Shown here piece by piece: positions 43,454 to 53,321 of a stretch of 64,000 bases of DNA. Positions within the stretch are counted from its first letter, which is position 1; every line of letters starts with the position of its first letter. This DNA is from Massilia rubra (GTDB lineage: Bacteria > Pseudomonadota > Gammaproteobacteria > Burkholderiales > Burkholderiaceae_D): assembly GCF_011682065.1 (NCBI RefSeq), contig NZ_VUYU01000008.1, positions 186,001 through 250,000 on the forward strand, written 5' to 3'. The notes beneath the pieces are model-generated. The model saw only the letters and a list, made by a program, of their open reading frames with translations, made no database searches and was not told where the DNA came from. Both the position numbers and the translations under genes were made by a program.

Positions 43454-44343
43454 AAAACAAACGCGCATTGCTGACCATGGGCGTGGCGGTCCTGCTGGGG
43501 ATCGCCGCGGTTGTCCTCGCGTCGCTGTGGCTGCTCCGGCAGCCGGGCAATGCCTCCAGCCGCATCGTGGTCGCCAGCGGCGATATCAGCCGCGGCCAGC
43601 GCCTCTCGCCCGACATGCTGCGCCTGGTCGACTGGCCGGCCGCCACCACGCCCAAGGATGGTTTCAAGGACAGCCTGAAACTGAGCGACCGGGTGCTCAA
43701 GGCGAACGTCCTCAAGGGCGAGCCGCTGACCGAAGCCAAGCTGGCCCCGGCCGGCACCCTGGGCGGCTTGTCGGCCCTGATCAGTGAAGGCAAGCGCGCC
43801 ATCACGGTGCGCGTCAACGATGTCATCGGCGTGGCCGGCTTTGCGCTGCCGGGCAATTACGTGGACGTCATCGTGCACACCGAGCGCGATCCGGACGAAC
43901 ACGCCAAACAGTCGCGCAACGGGCTGCACATTTCGAAGATCGTGCTCGAACGCATCCTGGTGCTGGCGGTGGCGCAGGAAGTGGGGCGCGATGAAACCAA
44001 GCCGAAAGTGGTCAACGCCGTCACGCTCGAAGTCACGCCGGAACAGGCCGAAGCGCTCGACCTGGCGCGCGGGGTCGGCTCGCTGTCGCTGGCGCTGCGC
44101 AACCAGGTCGATCCGGGCTCGCCGCAGACCAGCGGCGCCACCAAGGCCAGCCTGCTCGACGAGCTGGCCGCCGCCGCGAGCGCCGCCGCGCCGGCGCCGG
44201 CGACCAAAAGCGCGGCGCCGCCGGCCAGGCCCAAGATCCCCGCGCGCGCCGCGCCGCGCAGCGCGCCGGTGGTGGTGGCGCACGCCCGCCGCGACTGCGT
44301 CAGCGTATTGAATGGCGTGACCACGTCACAAGAATGTTTTTGA
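43450..44343 (+). CDS. rcpC: Flp pilus assembly protein RcpC/CpaB
   Basis: 297 residues: one N-terminal membrane helix (LLTMGVAVLLGIAAVVLASL), then the SAF domain (ASGDISRGQRLSPDMLRLVD, LKGEPLTEAKLAP). The RcpC/CpaB region follows (ITVRVNDVIGVAGFALPGNYVDVI). An Ala/Pro-rich low-complexity tail occupies about 235-280. RcpC helps the secretin and pilus pass the periplasm. Confidence 0.9.
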   Translation: MKNKRALLTMGVAVLLGIAAVVLASLWLLRQPGNASSRIVVASGDISRGQRLSPDMLRLVDWPAATTPKDGFKDSLKLSDRVLKANVLKGEPLTEAKLAPAGTLGGLSALISEGKRAITVRVNDVIGVAGFALPGNYVDVIVHTERDPDEHAKQSRNGLHISKIVLERILVLAVAQEVGRDETKPKVVNAVTLEVTPEQAEALDLARGVGSLSLALRNQVDPGSPQTSGATKASLLDELAAAASAAAPAPATKSAAPPARPKIPARAAPRSAPVVVAHARRDCVSVLNGVTTSQECF

Positions 44344-44386
44344 TGTTCGCGCACTTACCTTTCAGTCACCTCACAGGATGGCCGCT

Positions 44387-45913
44387 ATGAACAACTGCAA
44401 CAAGCAAGGCAAGATGAACCGGGCCGGCACGCTCGCGCTGCTGCTGGCGCTGGCCGGCGGCGCGCACGCCGCCGACAAGCAAGCCCAACCACAGGCCGAA
44501 CGCGCCGACAGCGGCCCGCGCTGCAGCGGCCAGGCTGCGCGGCCCGGCAATATGACCTTGTTGGTGGGCAAGTCGAACCTGATGCGCCTGCCCGAACCGG
44601 TACGCAACCGCAGCATCGGCAACGCCGCCGTGGTGCAAGCCATGCTGGTCGCGCCCGACACCCTGTATCTGCTCGGGGTCGATGTCGGCACCACCAATAT
44701 GATCGTGCAGGGTAAAAGCGGGGCTTGCAGCATCATCGACATCGTGGTCGGCATGGACCCCGCCGCGCTGCAGGCCAGCCTGGCCACCCTGATGCCTGAA
44801 GAAAAAGAGATCCGCGTCCATAGCGCCGCCGATTCGCTCGTGCTCAGCGGCACCGTGGCCGACGGCGCCGCCGTGCTGCGCGCGGTCGAACTGGCGACCG
44901 CCTTCGTCAGCCGGCCGCGGCGCTCGCTGGCGCAGCAGGGCGGCGACCCCGCCACCGGCGGCGCGGCCGCCACCACCGGCGCCGGCAGCGGCGCGAGCGG
45001 CGGGGGCGGCGCGGCGCCGGCGGCGCGCGTGATCAACCTGCTGGCGGTCGGCGCACCCCAGCAAGTGATGCTCGAAGTGAAGATCGCCGAAGTCTCGAAA
45101 AGCTTGCTCGAACGGCTGGACGGCGGCGTCAAGTGGGGCTTCGGCTCGGGCAGTTGGGCCACCACCCTGCTGGCCGATTTCATCACCGGCAATGCCCAGG
45201 CCGCGCTCGGCGTGCGCCGCGCCAGCGGCAAGGGCGTCACCCTCGAGGCCCAGAAGCAAGATGGCATCGTGCGCGTGCTGGCCGAGCCGAACGTGATGGC
45301 CGTCAGCGGCCAGGAAGGCAGTTTCCTGGCCGGCGGCAGCATCTTCATTCCGGTGGCCCAGGATAACAACAAGGTCACGCTGGAAGAGAAGGAGTTCGGG
45401 ATCGGCCTGCGCTTTACCCCGACGGTGCTGGCCGGCGGGCGCATCAACCTGAAGGTGGCGCCGCAAGTGTCGGAAGTCTCGCACGAAGGGATCGGCATCT
45501 CGGCTGCAGGCTTTAGCGGCGGCGCGGTCCTGCCGCTGATCACCACCCGGCGCGCCAGCACCACCTTGCAGCTGCACGATGGCCAGAGTTTCGCCATCGG
45601 TGGCCTGATCAAGAACAACCTGATCGCCAACCGCAAGGGCTTGCCGCTGCTGGGCGAAGTGCCGGTGCTGGGGGCGCTGTTCCGCAGCACCGATTTCCAG
45701 CAAGACCGCACCGAACTGGTGTTCGTGGTCACGGCCCACCTGGTCAAGCCGCTGCCGCCCAACTACACCTTGCCCACCGATGGCCTGGCGCCGCTCTCGC
45801 GCAGTGAGGCGCTGCTGGGTGCGCGCTTGGAAGGACAGCCGCGGCCGCCGGCCGCCGCGGCCCCCGTCGCTTCGGCCACGCCGGCCACCCACAGCGGTTT
45901 TGAATTGAAATAG
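44387..45913 (+). CDS. rcpA: Tad secretin RcpA/CpaC
   Basis: ATG 44387 has AGGA 8 bases upstream; the ATG at 44378 overlaps that site. The 508-residue product has a signal peptide (cleavage after AHA-A at about 26), N-domain and BON-like segments, and an unusual Gly/Ala linker near 190-215. The secretin domain follows (VMLEVKIAEVSKSLLERL, FLAGGSIFIPVAQ, GLRFTPTVLAGGRINLKVAP, PVLGALFRSTDFQQDRTELV). It forms the outer-membrane pore for the pilus. Confidence 0.93.
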   Translation: MNNCNKQGKMNRAGTLALLLALAGGAHAADKQAQPQAERADSGPRCSGQAARPGNMTLLVGKSNLMRLPEPVRNRSIGNAAVVQAMLVAPDTLYLLGVDVGTTNMIVQGKSGACSIIDIVVGMDPAALQASLATLMPEEKEIRVHSAADSLVLSGTVADGAAVLRAVELATAFVSRPRRSLAQQGGDPATGGAAATTGAGSGASGGGGAAPAARVINLLAVGAPQQVMLEVKIAEVSKSLLERLDGGVKWGFGSGSWATTLLADFITGNAQAALGVRRASGKGVTLEAQKQDGIVRVLAEPNVMAVSGQEGSFLAGGSIFIPVAQDNNKVTLEEKEFGIGLRFTPTVLAGGRINLKVAPQVSEVSHEGIGISAAGFSGGAVLPLITTRRASTTLQLHDGQSFAIGGLIKNNLIANRKGLPLLGEVPVLGALFRSTDFQQDRTELVFVVTAHLVKPLPPNYTLPTDGLAPLSRSEALLGARLEGQPRPPAAAAPVASATPATHSGFELK

Positions 45914-45922
45914 GAGAATGCC

Positions 45923-46195
45923 ATGAACACACGCATCGTTCGCCGCATCGCCAGCCTGCTGGCAGCCACGCTCTGGCTGGGCGCTTGCTCGAGCACGCCG
46001 CACTGGGACGCGCGCTTCGGCCAGTCGCTGCGCGCCGCGCTGGCGGCCCAGGCCATCGACCCGGGCGCGGCGGGCGCCAACCGTCCTGTCAATGGACTCG
46101 ACGGCAAGGCCGCGGCCGCCGCCTACGAGCGCTACCAGCATTCGACGGACGCCCCCGCCGCGCTGGCGCCACTGGCCATCGGGGCCGCAAAATGA
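45923..46195 (+). CDS. Short CpaD/RcpB-position lipoprotein
   Basis: The 90-residue protein has a lipobox (LWLGAC, Cys at about 22) and a short Ala-rich mature part with VNGLDGKAAAAAYERYQ. It holds the place where rcpB or cpaD normally lies but is much shorter than either. It probably assists the secretin. The stop overlaps the next start by 4 bases. Confidence 0.7.
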   Translation: MNTRIVRRIASLLAATLWLGACSSTPHWDARFGQSLRAALAAQAIDPGAAGANRPVNGLDGKAAAAAYERYQHSTDAPAALAPLAIGAAK

Positions 46196-47688
46196 AGCGC
46201 TCGCGTGTCCCGCCCGGGCGCCACCAGCGCGGCGCCTATGTGATCGTCTTCGCGCTGTTGCTGATGCCGCTGATGCTGCTCGGCGCCTTGGCGATCGATC
46301 TGTCGATGGCCTTCATGCGGCGTACCGACCTGCAGACCGCCGCCGACGCGGCCGCGCTGGCCGCCGCGCGCGGGCTCGACGGCAGCGCGGCCGGCATCGA
46401 CAAGGCAAACGCGCGGGCCGAGGCTGTCATTATTTCCAGCGCCGTCGGCTATACCGCGCTGAGCTGGTCACCGGACGCGCTGCGCTTTAGCGACCAGCCC
46501 GGCAGCGATGCCGACTGGCTGCCTGCCAGTTCCGCCAACACCGCCGCGAATGCCTCCCGGATGCGTTATGCGCGTATCGACACGAGCAAACTGTCCCCCG
46601 AGTTCGGCAGCGTGCGCACCGTGTTCGCCGGCGCCATCGGCCCTGACTCTCTCTACGCCACCCTCAAGGTGAGCACCGTCGCGGTGGCCGGACGCAGCCA
46701 GGTCCAGGTCACCCCGCTGGCGGTGTGTGCGCTCGATAACCAGCGCTACGGTTCGCGCAACAACGGCGGCGGCCTGGTCGAGTGGATCGAACACGGCTTC
46801 CGGCGCGGGGTTAGTTACAATCTGCTCGATCTCAATCCCGGCATTGCCGGCGCGGCCCCGCTCAATTACCAGGTCAACCCGGTCGATTTTCCGCCCGCGG
46901 CCGAAAGCGAGTCGAACCGCACGCTCGACGCCCTGCGCCCGATGGTGTGCAGCGGCACCCTGGCGCTGCCGTTCCTGCCCGACAATGCGACCGTGTATGT
47001 GCGCCAGAACTTCCCGTCAGAACTTGCCGCACAACTCAATTCGCGCTTCGGCCCGCTTGGCGCCGGCGCCCCGGCCTGCGATCCGGTGGCGGCCCCGGCC
47101 GATACCAACATCAGGGAATTCATGCTGCCCCCGTTCTGGATGGCACTACCGACGCAGCCTCCCACGCCGACTGCCTTGTCCGGCAGCGCGCTAGCGCGCG
47201 TGATTGCCGGTCGGCGCGTGACGATTGCCGACGTGAGCGGGGCGACCCCGTCCACCGACCGGACCAGTTACGGTCCGCTGTGGACGTTTGCCAAGCCGCT
47301 GCTCTATCAGGGCGCGGCCCCGGTCAACACCGGTGCCAAATTTTCCAAGACCAACTGGGCCACCCTGTACCCGATCGCGACGAGCGAGCAAATGCTGGCC
47401 AACGCCAGCGCCCCGGCCGACGGCGACGCTCTTCCCTACGATTCGACCCTGCCCATCTTCAGGACTGCGCCAGGCGGAGCCAGCGCCCCCGGTCTGAAGG
47501 GGCGCAGGGTCCTGAATATCCCTCTGCTGTCGTGCCCGGTTAACGCGGACGGCACGGCCAACGTGCTGGCGGTCGGGCGCTTCCTGATGACCTCGCGCGC
47601 GAGCAGCACGGCGCCCGCGGTGTACGGCGAATTCGGCGGCCTGGCCACGCCTGACAGCCTCTCTTCGGCCACGGTCCTGTTCCGATGA
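46192..47688 (+). CDS. tadG: TadG-like pilus assembly protein
   Basis: 498 residues. The N-terminal helix region RGAYVIVFALLLMPLMLLGA then LAIDLSMAFMRRTDLQTAAD, followed by AAALAAARGLDG, is the classical Tad_N/TadG-like module seen in Flp pilus assembly proteins. The rest is a large exported domain. ATGA overlaps tie it to the lipoprotein before it and the TadE-like gene after it. Confidence 0.85.
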   Translation: MKRSRVPPGRHQRGAYVIVFALLLMPLMLLGALAIDLSMAFMRRTDLQTAADAAALAAARGLDGSAAGIDKANARAEAVIISSAVGYTALSWSPDALRFSDQPGSDADWLPASSANTAANASRMRYARIDTSKLSPEFGSVRTVFAGAIGPDSLYATLKVSTVAVAGRSQVQVTPLAVCALDNQRYGSRNNGGGLVEWIEHGFRRGVSYNLLDLNPGIAGAAPLNYQVNPVDFPPAAESESNRTLDALRPMVCSGTLALPFLPDNATVYVRQNFPSELAAQLNSRFGPLGAGAPACDPVAAPADTNIREFMLPPFWMALPTQPPTPTALSGSALARVIAGRRVTIADVSGATPSTDRTSYGPLWTFAKPLLYQGAAPVNTGAKFSKTNWATLYPIATSEQMLANASAPADGDALPYDSTLPIFRTAPGGASAPGLKGRRVLNIPLLSCPVNADGTANVLAVGRFLMTSRASSTAPAVYGEFGGLATPDSLSSATVLFR

Positions 47689-48179
47689 AAGCGTCTTCCA
47701 TCATGCCGCCTGCCTGTGCGCGCCGCGTGCGCGGTCTCGCCCATATCGAGCTGGCCCTCATCCTGATGACCATGGCAGTGCTGTTGCCGCTGGTGTTCAG
47801 CTTTGGCCGGGTCTTCTACGTGTATTCCGTGGTCAAGCAGGCCAACAGCGACGCCGCCGCCTCGCTGGCTACGGTGCCGATGAGCGAGTGGTCCATCAGT
47901 GAGGACGAAAGTAGTCCGATGAAGGCGCGCGCGCGCCAGATCGCCCGGCAAGCCTTGCTCGAGGCCAGCATCGCGCCCGCCATCAACCTGGTGGGAACGC
48001 ACATCAGCTGCATGCGCCCTGGCCTGTTGGGATCGAGGGAATGCGGCGGCCCGAACCGACCCTCGTCCATTACGGTCGCCTTGGGCGTGCGCGTCCCGGT
48101 CACCGGGGTGATGAATATGTTCAACATCGGCGAGTCGATCGAGATATCGACCACCGTCACCGTTCCCTACACCAACTGA
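47685..48179 (+). CDS. tadE: TadE-like pseudopilin
   Basis: 164 residues; a pilin-like hydrophobic helix follows a processing-like sequence (GLAHIELALILMTMAVLLPL). This matches the TadE pattern with Glu five residues into the helix region. The mature part has two Cys (SCMRP, ECGGP). It is likely a minor pseudopilin cut by TadV. Confidence 0.8.
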   Translation: MKASSIMPPACARRVRGLAHIELALILMTMAVLLPLVFSFGRVFYVYSVVKQANSDAAASLATVPMSEWSISEDESSPMKARARQIARQALLEASIAPAINLVGTHISCMRPGLLGSRECGGPNRPSSITVALGVRVPVTGVMNMFNIGESIEISTTVTVPYTN

Positions 48180-48195
48180 GCGCCCGGAGTTGCCG

Positions 48196-48774
48196 ATGAA
48201 ACCTACCCCTCTGGATCGCGGCGCCGCGCGCGGCGTCACAACAGTCGAGTTTGCGTTGACCTTACCGATTTTTCTGCTGTTCATGCTGGGCCTGCTTGAA
48301 GTGGCGCGCGCCATGTACCTGTGGAATGCGCTGTCGGACGCTACCCGCGGCGTGGCGCGCGCCGCGGCCATGACCAATCCGGCCGACAGCGACGCCCTGG
48401 CGGCACTGTCGGCCAGGGCCAGCGTGGCGGCGCGCGCGGCCGGCATGTCGCTCGGCGCCGCCGGGCTGGACGGGAAGATCGTGATCGCTCACCTGCGCAG
48501 CAATTTCAACCCGGTGAGCGCGCGGCCGGCCTGCCCGTCGCGCAACATTATCAACTGCAATGCCAATCCGAACGGGGAGACGTGCGTGCGTTTCGTGCAA
48601 GCGCGCCTGTGCGCGCCCGGCAGCGGACCCGAGTGCACACCGGCCTACTACAAGCCGCTGTTCAGCGGCAAGCTGTTGAACTGGAGTTTTGCCTACCCGA
48701 CCTTTGCCACCGTTACACCGGCCGGCTCGCTCGGCCACCAGAGCGGCGTCACCGAAGCCTGCCCCGCTTTCTGA
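48196..48774 (+). CDS. tadF: TadE/TadF-like pseudopilin
   Basis: ATG 48196, 6 bases after GGAG, is preferred to a TTG at 48190. The 192-residue protein has the TadE-type N-terminus (RGVTTVEFALTLPIFLLFML then GLLEVARAMYLWNALSD) and a Cys-rich exported C-terminal part. It probably acts with the preceding TadE-like protein in pilus initiation or length control. Confidence 0.8.
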   Translation: MKPTPLDRGAARGVTTVEFALTLPIFLLFMLGLLEVARAMYLWNALSDATRGVARAAAMTNPADSDALAALSARASVAARAAGMSLGAAGLDGKIVIAHLRSNFNPVSARPACPSRNIINCNANPNGETCVRFVQARLCAPGSGPECTPAYYKPLFSGKLLNWSFAYPTFATVTPAGSLGHQSGVTEACPAF

Positions 48775-48806
48775 CCGAAGCGCGCCACCACCCACGAGGA
48801 TGTTCC

Positions 48807-49982
48807 ATGAAAGCTTTACTGATTACCCACGACAGCCAGCTGCAAGCCGAAATCGCCGCCCAGGGCGCCGCGCGCATGCCGCCCGTGACCCTGGTGGCGG
48901 TGCGCAGCCGCCTGCGCGATGCGCTCGAGCGGGTGTTACCCGACAGCCCGGCGCTGGTGATCGTCGACGCCAGCGGCCTCGATGAAGACGAAGCCGAATT
49001 GCTGGTGCGCCTGGCCAAGCTGTACCCGGGCGCGACCTTCATGCTGCTCACCCGCGACCAGCAGCAAAACCTGTTGATCCGCGCCATGCGCGCCGGCGTG
49101 CGCGAAGTGCTGCAACTGCCGCTGGTGCACAGCGCCTTCCACGACGCCATCAACCGCATCGCCGACGCAGCCAATGCGGGCAAGGTGTGCGACGGCAAGG
49201 TGCTGGCCTTCATTTCCTGCAAGGGCGGCAGCGGCGCCACCTTTTTGTCGACCAATTTCGCCTATGCCCTGGCCAGCCTGGCCGACAAGAAAGTGATCCT
49301 GATCGACCTGCACGGCCAGTTCGGCGACGCCACCCTGTATGTGTCGGACCAGAAGCCGGCCATGACCCTGTCCGACGTGTGCAGCCAGATCGCGCGCATC
49401 GACGGCGCCTTTCTCGATTCGTGCCTGGTGCACGTGACGCCCAATTTCGGCATCCTGGCCGCGGCCGACGACCCGGCCCACGCGGTCGAACTGAAACCGG
49501 AGCAGATGGACGTGATCCTGCGCGTGGCGCGCCAGCACTACGATTACGTGGTGCTCGACGTGGGACGCCAGATCGACGCCATTTCGCTGCGCGCGCTCGA
49601 CAACGCCGACGCCATCTACCCGGTGCTGCAGCTGGCCCTGCCCGACCTGCGCGACGGGCGCCGCCTGCTCGACATCTTCCGCTCGCTTGGCTACGCCATC
49701 GAAAACACGCGCCTGATCGTGAACCGCTACGAAAAGGGCGGGCGCCTGCGCCTGCAGGACGTGCAAGCCTCGCTTGGGGCCGAGGTCATGCACACCGTCC
49801 CCAACGATTACGTGAACGTGACCGATTCGGTGAACCAGGGCGTGCCGGTGCTGCAACTGTCGCGCGCCAGCCCGGTGGCGCGCAGCCTGGCCGAGCTGGT
49901 CGAGCTGGTCACCGCGCGGCGCGTGCCGGAAGCGAAGGGCTTGCTCACGCGCCTGTTCGGGCGCGCCGAAGTCGAACAATAA
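48807..49982 (+). CDS. tadZ: TadZ/CpaE pilus localisation ATPase
   Basis: ATG 48807 follows GAGGA by 6 bases. The 391-residue protein has an N-terminal receiver-like domain (about 1-115) and a ParA/MinD-like ATPase. Its Walker A reads CKGGSGATFLSTNFA (138-152) and lacks the usual Lys after the second Gly, the atypical form known in TadZ. Also seen: VILIDLHGQFGD and YVVLDVGRQID. TadZ places the pilus machine at the pole. Confidence 0.92.
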   Translation: MKALLITHDSQLQAEIAAQGAARMPPVTLVAVRSRLRDALERVLPDSPALVIVDASGLDEDEAELLVRLAKLYPGATFMLLTRDQQQNLLIRAMRAGVREVLQLPLVHSAFHDAINRIADAANAGKVCDGKVLAFISCKGGSGATFLSTNFAYALASLADKKVILIDLHGQFGDATLYVSDQKPAMTLSDVCSQIARIDGAFLDSCLVHVTPNFGILAAADDPAHAVELKPEQMDVILRVARQHYDYVVLDVGRQIDAISLRALDNADAIYPVLQLALPDLRDGRRLLDIFRSLGYAIENTRLIVNRYEKGGRLRLQDVQASLGAEVMHTVPNDYVNVTDSVNQGVPVLQLSRASPVARSLAELVELVTARRVPEAKGLLTRLFGRAEVEQ

Positions 49983-50009
49983 TCGAAGCGTCACCCCCAG
50001 GAGAATCCC

Positions 50010-51356
50010 ATGACCTTGCGCGAACGCCTGACGGCGACCGAGGACAGCCGCCACATCCAGCCGGCCGAGCCGGAAACGTCCAACCACGCCTACCACGACC
50101 TGAAGAAGAACATGCACCAGATGGTGCTCGACCGCATCGACCTGGAGCGCCTCAAGCGCCTCACGCCCGAGCAGTTCAAGCACGAGCTGGGCCTGCTGGT
50201 GCAGCACATCATCGAGGAAGAGCACATCGTGCTCAACCAGCACGAGCGGCACGACCTGGTGCTCGACATCCAGCACGAAATGCTCGGCTTCGGCCCGCTC
50301 GAGCCGCTGCTGGCCGACCCGACCGTCTCGGACATCCTGGTCAACACCTACAACCAGGTCTATGTGGAGCGGCGCGGACGGCTGGAGCTGACCGACATCA
50401 CCTTCCACGACAGCGCCCACCTGATGAAGATCATCGACAAGATCGTCTCGCGGGTCGGGCGCCGGGTCGACGAATCGAGCCCGATGGTCGACGCCCGCCT
50501 GCCGGACGGCTCGCGCGTGAACGCGATCATCCCGCCGCTGGCGGTCGATGGCGCGATCCTGTCGATCCGGCGTTTTTCGGCCACCCCGCTCACCGTCGAG
50601 AACCTACTGCGCTACAAGAGCATGACCCCGCCCATGGTGCAGGTGCTGCAGTCGCTCGGGCATTCGAAGATCAACATCCTCATTTCGGGCGGCACCGGCA
50701 GCGGCAAGACCACCTTGCTCAACCTGCTGTCGGGCTTCATTCCGGCCAACGAGCGCATCATCACCATCGAAGACGCGGCCGAACTGCAGATGCGCCAGCC
50801 GCACGTGGTGCGCCTGGAAACGCGCCCGCCCAACATCGAAGGCAAGGGCGAGGTGACCCAGCGCGCGCTGGTGCGCAACGCGCTGCGCATGCGCCCCGAC
50901 CGCATCATCCTGGGCGAGGTGCGCGGGGCTGAAGCGATGGACATGCTGCAGGCCATGAACACCGGGCATGAAGGCTCGCTGGCGACGATCCACTCGAACA
51001 CCCCGCGCGACGCCCTGGCGCGCCTGGAAAACATGGTCGGCATGGCCGGCGTGACCCTGACCCCGCGCGCGGTGCGCCAGCAGATCTGCTCGGCCATCAC
51101 GGTGGTGTTGCAGGTAACCCGCCTGACCGACGGCGCGCGCAAGCTGGTCAGCCTGCAGGAAATCACCGGCATGGAAGGCGAGATGATCGCCATGCAAGAG
51201 ATTTTTTGCTTCGAGCAGACCGGGGTCGACGCCGAAGGCAAGGTGGTCGGACATTTCCGTGCCACCGGGGTGCGCCCGCGCTTCGCCGACCGCCTGCGCC
51301 TGTTCGGTGCGCCCGTGCCCGACTCGGCCTTCGACCCCAGCCGCATTTTCGAATAG
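50010..51356 (+). CDS. tadA: Tad secretion ATPase TadA/CpaF
   Basis: 448 residues with the CpaF plan: N-terminal helical part, then [20 protein letters not shown]. Walker A is [17 protein letters not shown] (about 226-242), the Asp box [11 protein letters not shown], Walker [21 protein letters not shown], and His box [19 protein letters not shown]. It powers Flp pilus assembly and is bidirectional in some Tad systems. The ribosome site CAGGAG precedes ATG 50010. Confidence 0.96.
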   Translation: MTLRERLTATEDSRHIQPAEPETSNHAYHDLKKNMHQMVLDRIDLERLKRLTPEQFKHELGLLVQHIIEEEHIVLNQHERHDLVLDIQHEMLGFGPLEPLLADPTVSDILVNTYNQVYVERRGRLELTDITFHDSAHLMKIIDKIVSRVGRRVDESSPMVDARLPDGSRVNAIIPPLAVDGAILSIRRFSATPLTVENLLRYKSMTPPMVQVLQSLGHSKINILISGGTGSGKTTLLNLLSGFIPANERIITIEDAAELQMRQPHVVRLETRPPNIEGKGEVTQRALVRNALRMRPDRIILGEVRGAEAMDMLQAMNTGHEGSLATIHSNTPRDALARLENMVGMAGVTLTPRAVRQQICSAITVVLQVTRLTDGARKLVSLQEITGMEGEMIAMQEIFCFEQTGVDAEGKVVGHFRATGVRPRFADRLRLFGAPVPDSAFDPSRIFE

Positions 51357-51364
51357 GAGCGGCC

Positions 51365-52342
51365 ATGGATTATGTCTTCTATGCCTTTGCCGTGCTGCTG
51401 TTCGCGGCCGTGATCCTGATGGTCGAGGGCGGCTGGCTGCTGTGGTCGGAAACGCGCGGCGGCGGCGCCCTGCGCATCGCGCGCCGCCTGCGCGTAATGT
51501 CGGGCGGCACCGACACCGAGGGCGGCACGGTCTCGATCCTCAAGCGGCGTCGCTTCAGCGCGTCCGATACGCTCGACGGCATGCTGCACCGCCTGCGCAT
51601 GGCGCAGGCGATCGATCGCCTCCTGATGCAGGCCGGGGTCAACTGGATGGTGGCGCAGTTCCTGGCGGCCTCGCTGGTGCTGCTGTGCGCCGCAGGGCTG
51701 GCGGCGCATACGTGGGACACGCCGGCGCTGCTGACCTGGGCGCTGCTGCTGGCCGGTGCGAGCCTGCCGTATGGCATGTTGCGGCGCACGCGCGCCAAGC
51801 GCCTGGGCAAGATCGAGCAACAGTTACCCGAGGCGGCCGACTTCCTGGCGCGCGCCATGCGCGCCGGGCACTCGTTTACCAACGTGTTGCAAATGGTCGG
51901 CAGCGAACTGCCCGAGCCGCTCAGCGGCGAATTTCGCATCGTGCACCAGGAAATCAACTACGGCGTGCCGATGAACGAAGCGCTGTACAGCCTGGCCGAA
52001 CGGGTTCCCCTGACCGACCTGCGCTACATGGTGATCGCGGTGCTGATCCAGCGCGAGTCGGGCGGCAACCTGGCCGAAATCCTGGGCAACATCGGCCACA
52101 TCATCCGCGAGCGCCTCAAGCTGCTCGGCCAGATCCGGGTGCTGTCGGCCGAAGGGCGCATCTCGGCCTGGATTTTGGGCCTGCTGCCGTTTGGCGTCAC
52201 CGGCATGATGTACTTTGCTAATCCCGAGTACATCAGCATGCTGTGGACCGACCCCGACGGCAGGCGCTTGCTCGGCTACGCCGGGGGGATGATCACCATC
52301 GGCGTGCTGTGGCTGCGCAAACTGATTCATATTCGCGTCTAG
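51365..52342 (+). CDS. tadB: Tad inner-membrane protein TadB
   Basis: ATG 51365 (GGAG nearby) gives 325 residues. N-terminal hydrophobic helix, then the T2SSF core ([20 protein letters not shown] then [20 protein letters not shown]), and two C-terminal helices. It pairs with TadC as the inner-membrane platform for TadA. Confidence 0.92.
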   Translation: MDYVFYAFAVLLFAAVILMVEGGWLLWSETRGGGALRIARRLRVMSGGTDTEGGTVSILKRRRFSASDTLDGMLHRLRMAQAIDRLLMQAGVNWMVAQFLAASLVLLCAAGLAAHTWDTPALLTWALLLAGASLPYGMLRRTRAKRLGKIEQQLPEAADFLARAMRAGHSFTNVLQMVGSELPEPLSGEFRIVHQEINYGVPMNEALYSLAERVPLTDLRYMVIAVLIQRESGGNLAEILGNIGHIIRERLKLLGQIRVLSAEGRISAWILGLLPFGVTGMMYFANPEYISMLWTDPDGRRLLGYAGGMITIGVLWLRKLIHIRV

Positions 52343-52351
52343 GAGAAAGCC

Positions 52352-53290
52352 ATGAGCGGCTCGCAATTATTGTTTTTGCTGATCGTGTTCGCGGTCGTGG
52401 TCGGCCTGGCGGCGCTGGCGATGGCGACCTTCTGGCCCGGCTACATGCGCCAGCGCCTCAAGCGCGTGGGCGCCACCGCCGCCGACACCAGCGTCGGACG
52501 CAACGATGGCTGGGTGGAAAAGGTGGCCAAGGTGGCCCAGCCTTTCGGCGTCCTGTCGCTGCCCGAGCAGGGCTGGGAAAAATCGCCCCTGCGCACCCGC
52601 TTCATGAACGCCGGCTGGCGCGGGCCGTCGGTGGCGCCCCTGTATTTCGCCGGCAAGACCTTGCTGGCGCTGTTGCTGCCGGCGCTGGTGGGACTGTGGA
52701 TCGCGCTGTCGAGCGAGGTGATGCGCGGACAGATCATCATGCTGATGCTGCTGGGCGCGGCCACCGTCGGCTACTACCTGCCCAACGTCGTGCTCGAAAT
52801 CACGGCGCGCAAACGCCGGCGCGAGATCTTCGAATCGATTCCCGATGCGCTCGACCTGCTGACGGTGTGCGTGGAAGCGGGCCTGAGCCTGGAGCGCGCG
52901 CTGATCAAGGTGGCCGGCGAAATCCACATCAAGTCGATCGTGCTGGCCCAGGAAATGCAGCTGGTGCTCATGGAAATGCGGGCCGGCTTCAGCAAGGAAA
53001 AGGCGCTGCGAAACTTCGCCCTGCGCAGCGGCGTGGAAGACGTCGACACGCTGGTGGCGATGATGATCCAGTCCGAGCGCTTCGGCACCAGCATGGGCAC
53101 CTCCCTGCGCGTGCACGCCGACACCTTGCGCACCAAGCGCCGCCAGATGGCCGAGGAACAGGCGGCCAAGATCGGCGTCAAGCTGATGTTCCCCCTGATT
53201 TTCTTTATCTTCCCGACCCTGCTGATGGTCTTGCTCGGCCCCGCCGGCATGCAGATCATGCGCACCCTCAGGTCGGTCAACGGACAGTGA
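52352..53290 (+). CDS. tadC: Tad inner-membrane protein TadC
   Basis: 312 residues, with an N-terminal helix, the two mid helices (LLALLLPALVGLWIAL, MLLGAATVGYYLPNVVL), the T2SSF core (SIPDALDLLTVCVEAGLSLE) and a C-terminal helix (PLIFFIFPTLLMVLLGP). It follows tadB by 9 bases with GGAGA before its ATG. Confidence 0.92.
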   Translation: MSGSQLLFLLIVFAVVVGLAALAMATFWPGYMRQRLKRVGATAADTSVGRNDGWVEKVAKVAQPFGVLSLPEQGWEKSPLRTRFMNAGWRGPSVAPLYFAGKTLLALLLPALVGLWIALSSEVMRGQIIMLMLLGAATVGYYLPNVVLEITARKRRREIFESIPDALDLLTVCVEAGLSLERALIKVAGEIHIKSIVLAQEMQLVLMEMRAGFSKEKALRNFALRSGVEDVDTLVAMMIQSERFGTSMGTSLRVHADTLRTKRRQMAEEQAAKIGVKLMFPLIFFIFPTLLMVLLGPAGMQIMRTLRSVNGQ

Positions 53291-53321
53291 CGTCCTTGTT
53301 ATGCCTTTACCGGAGCCGCTC

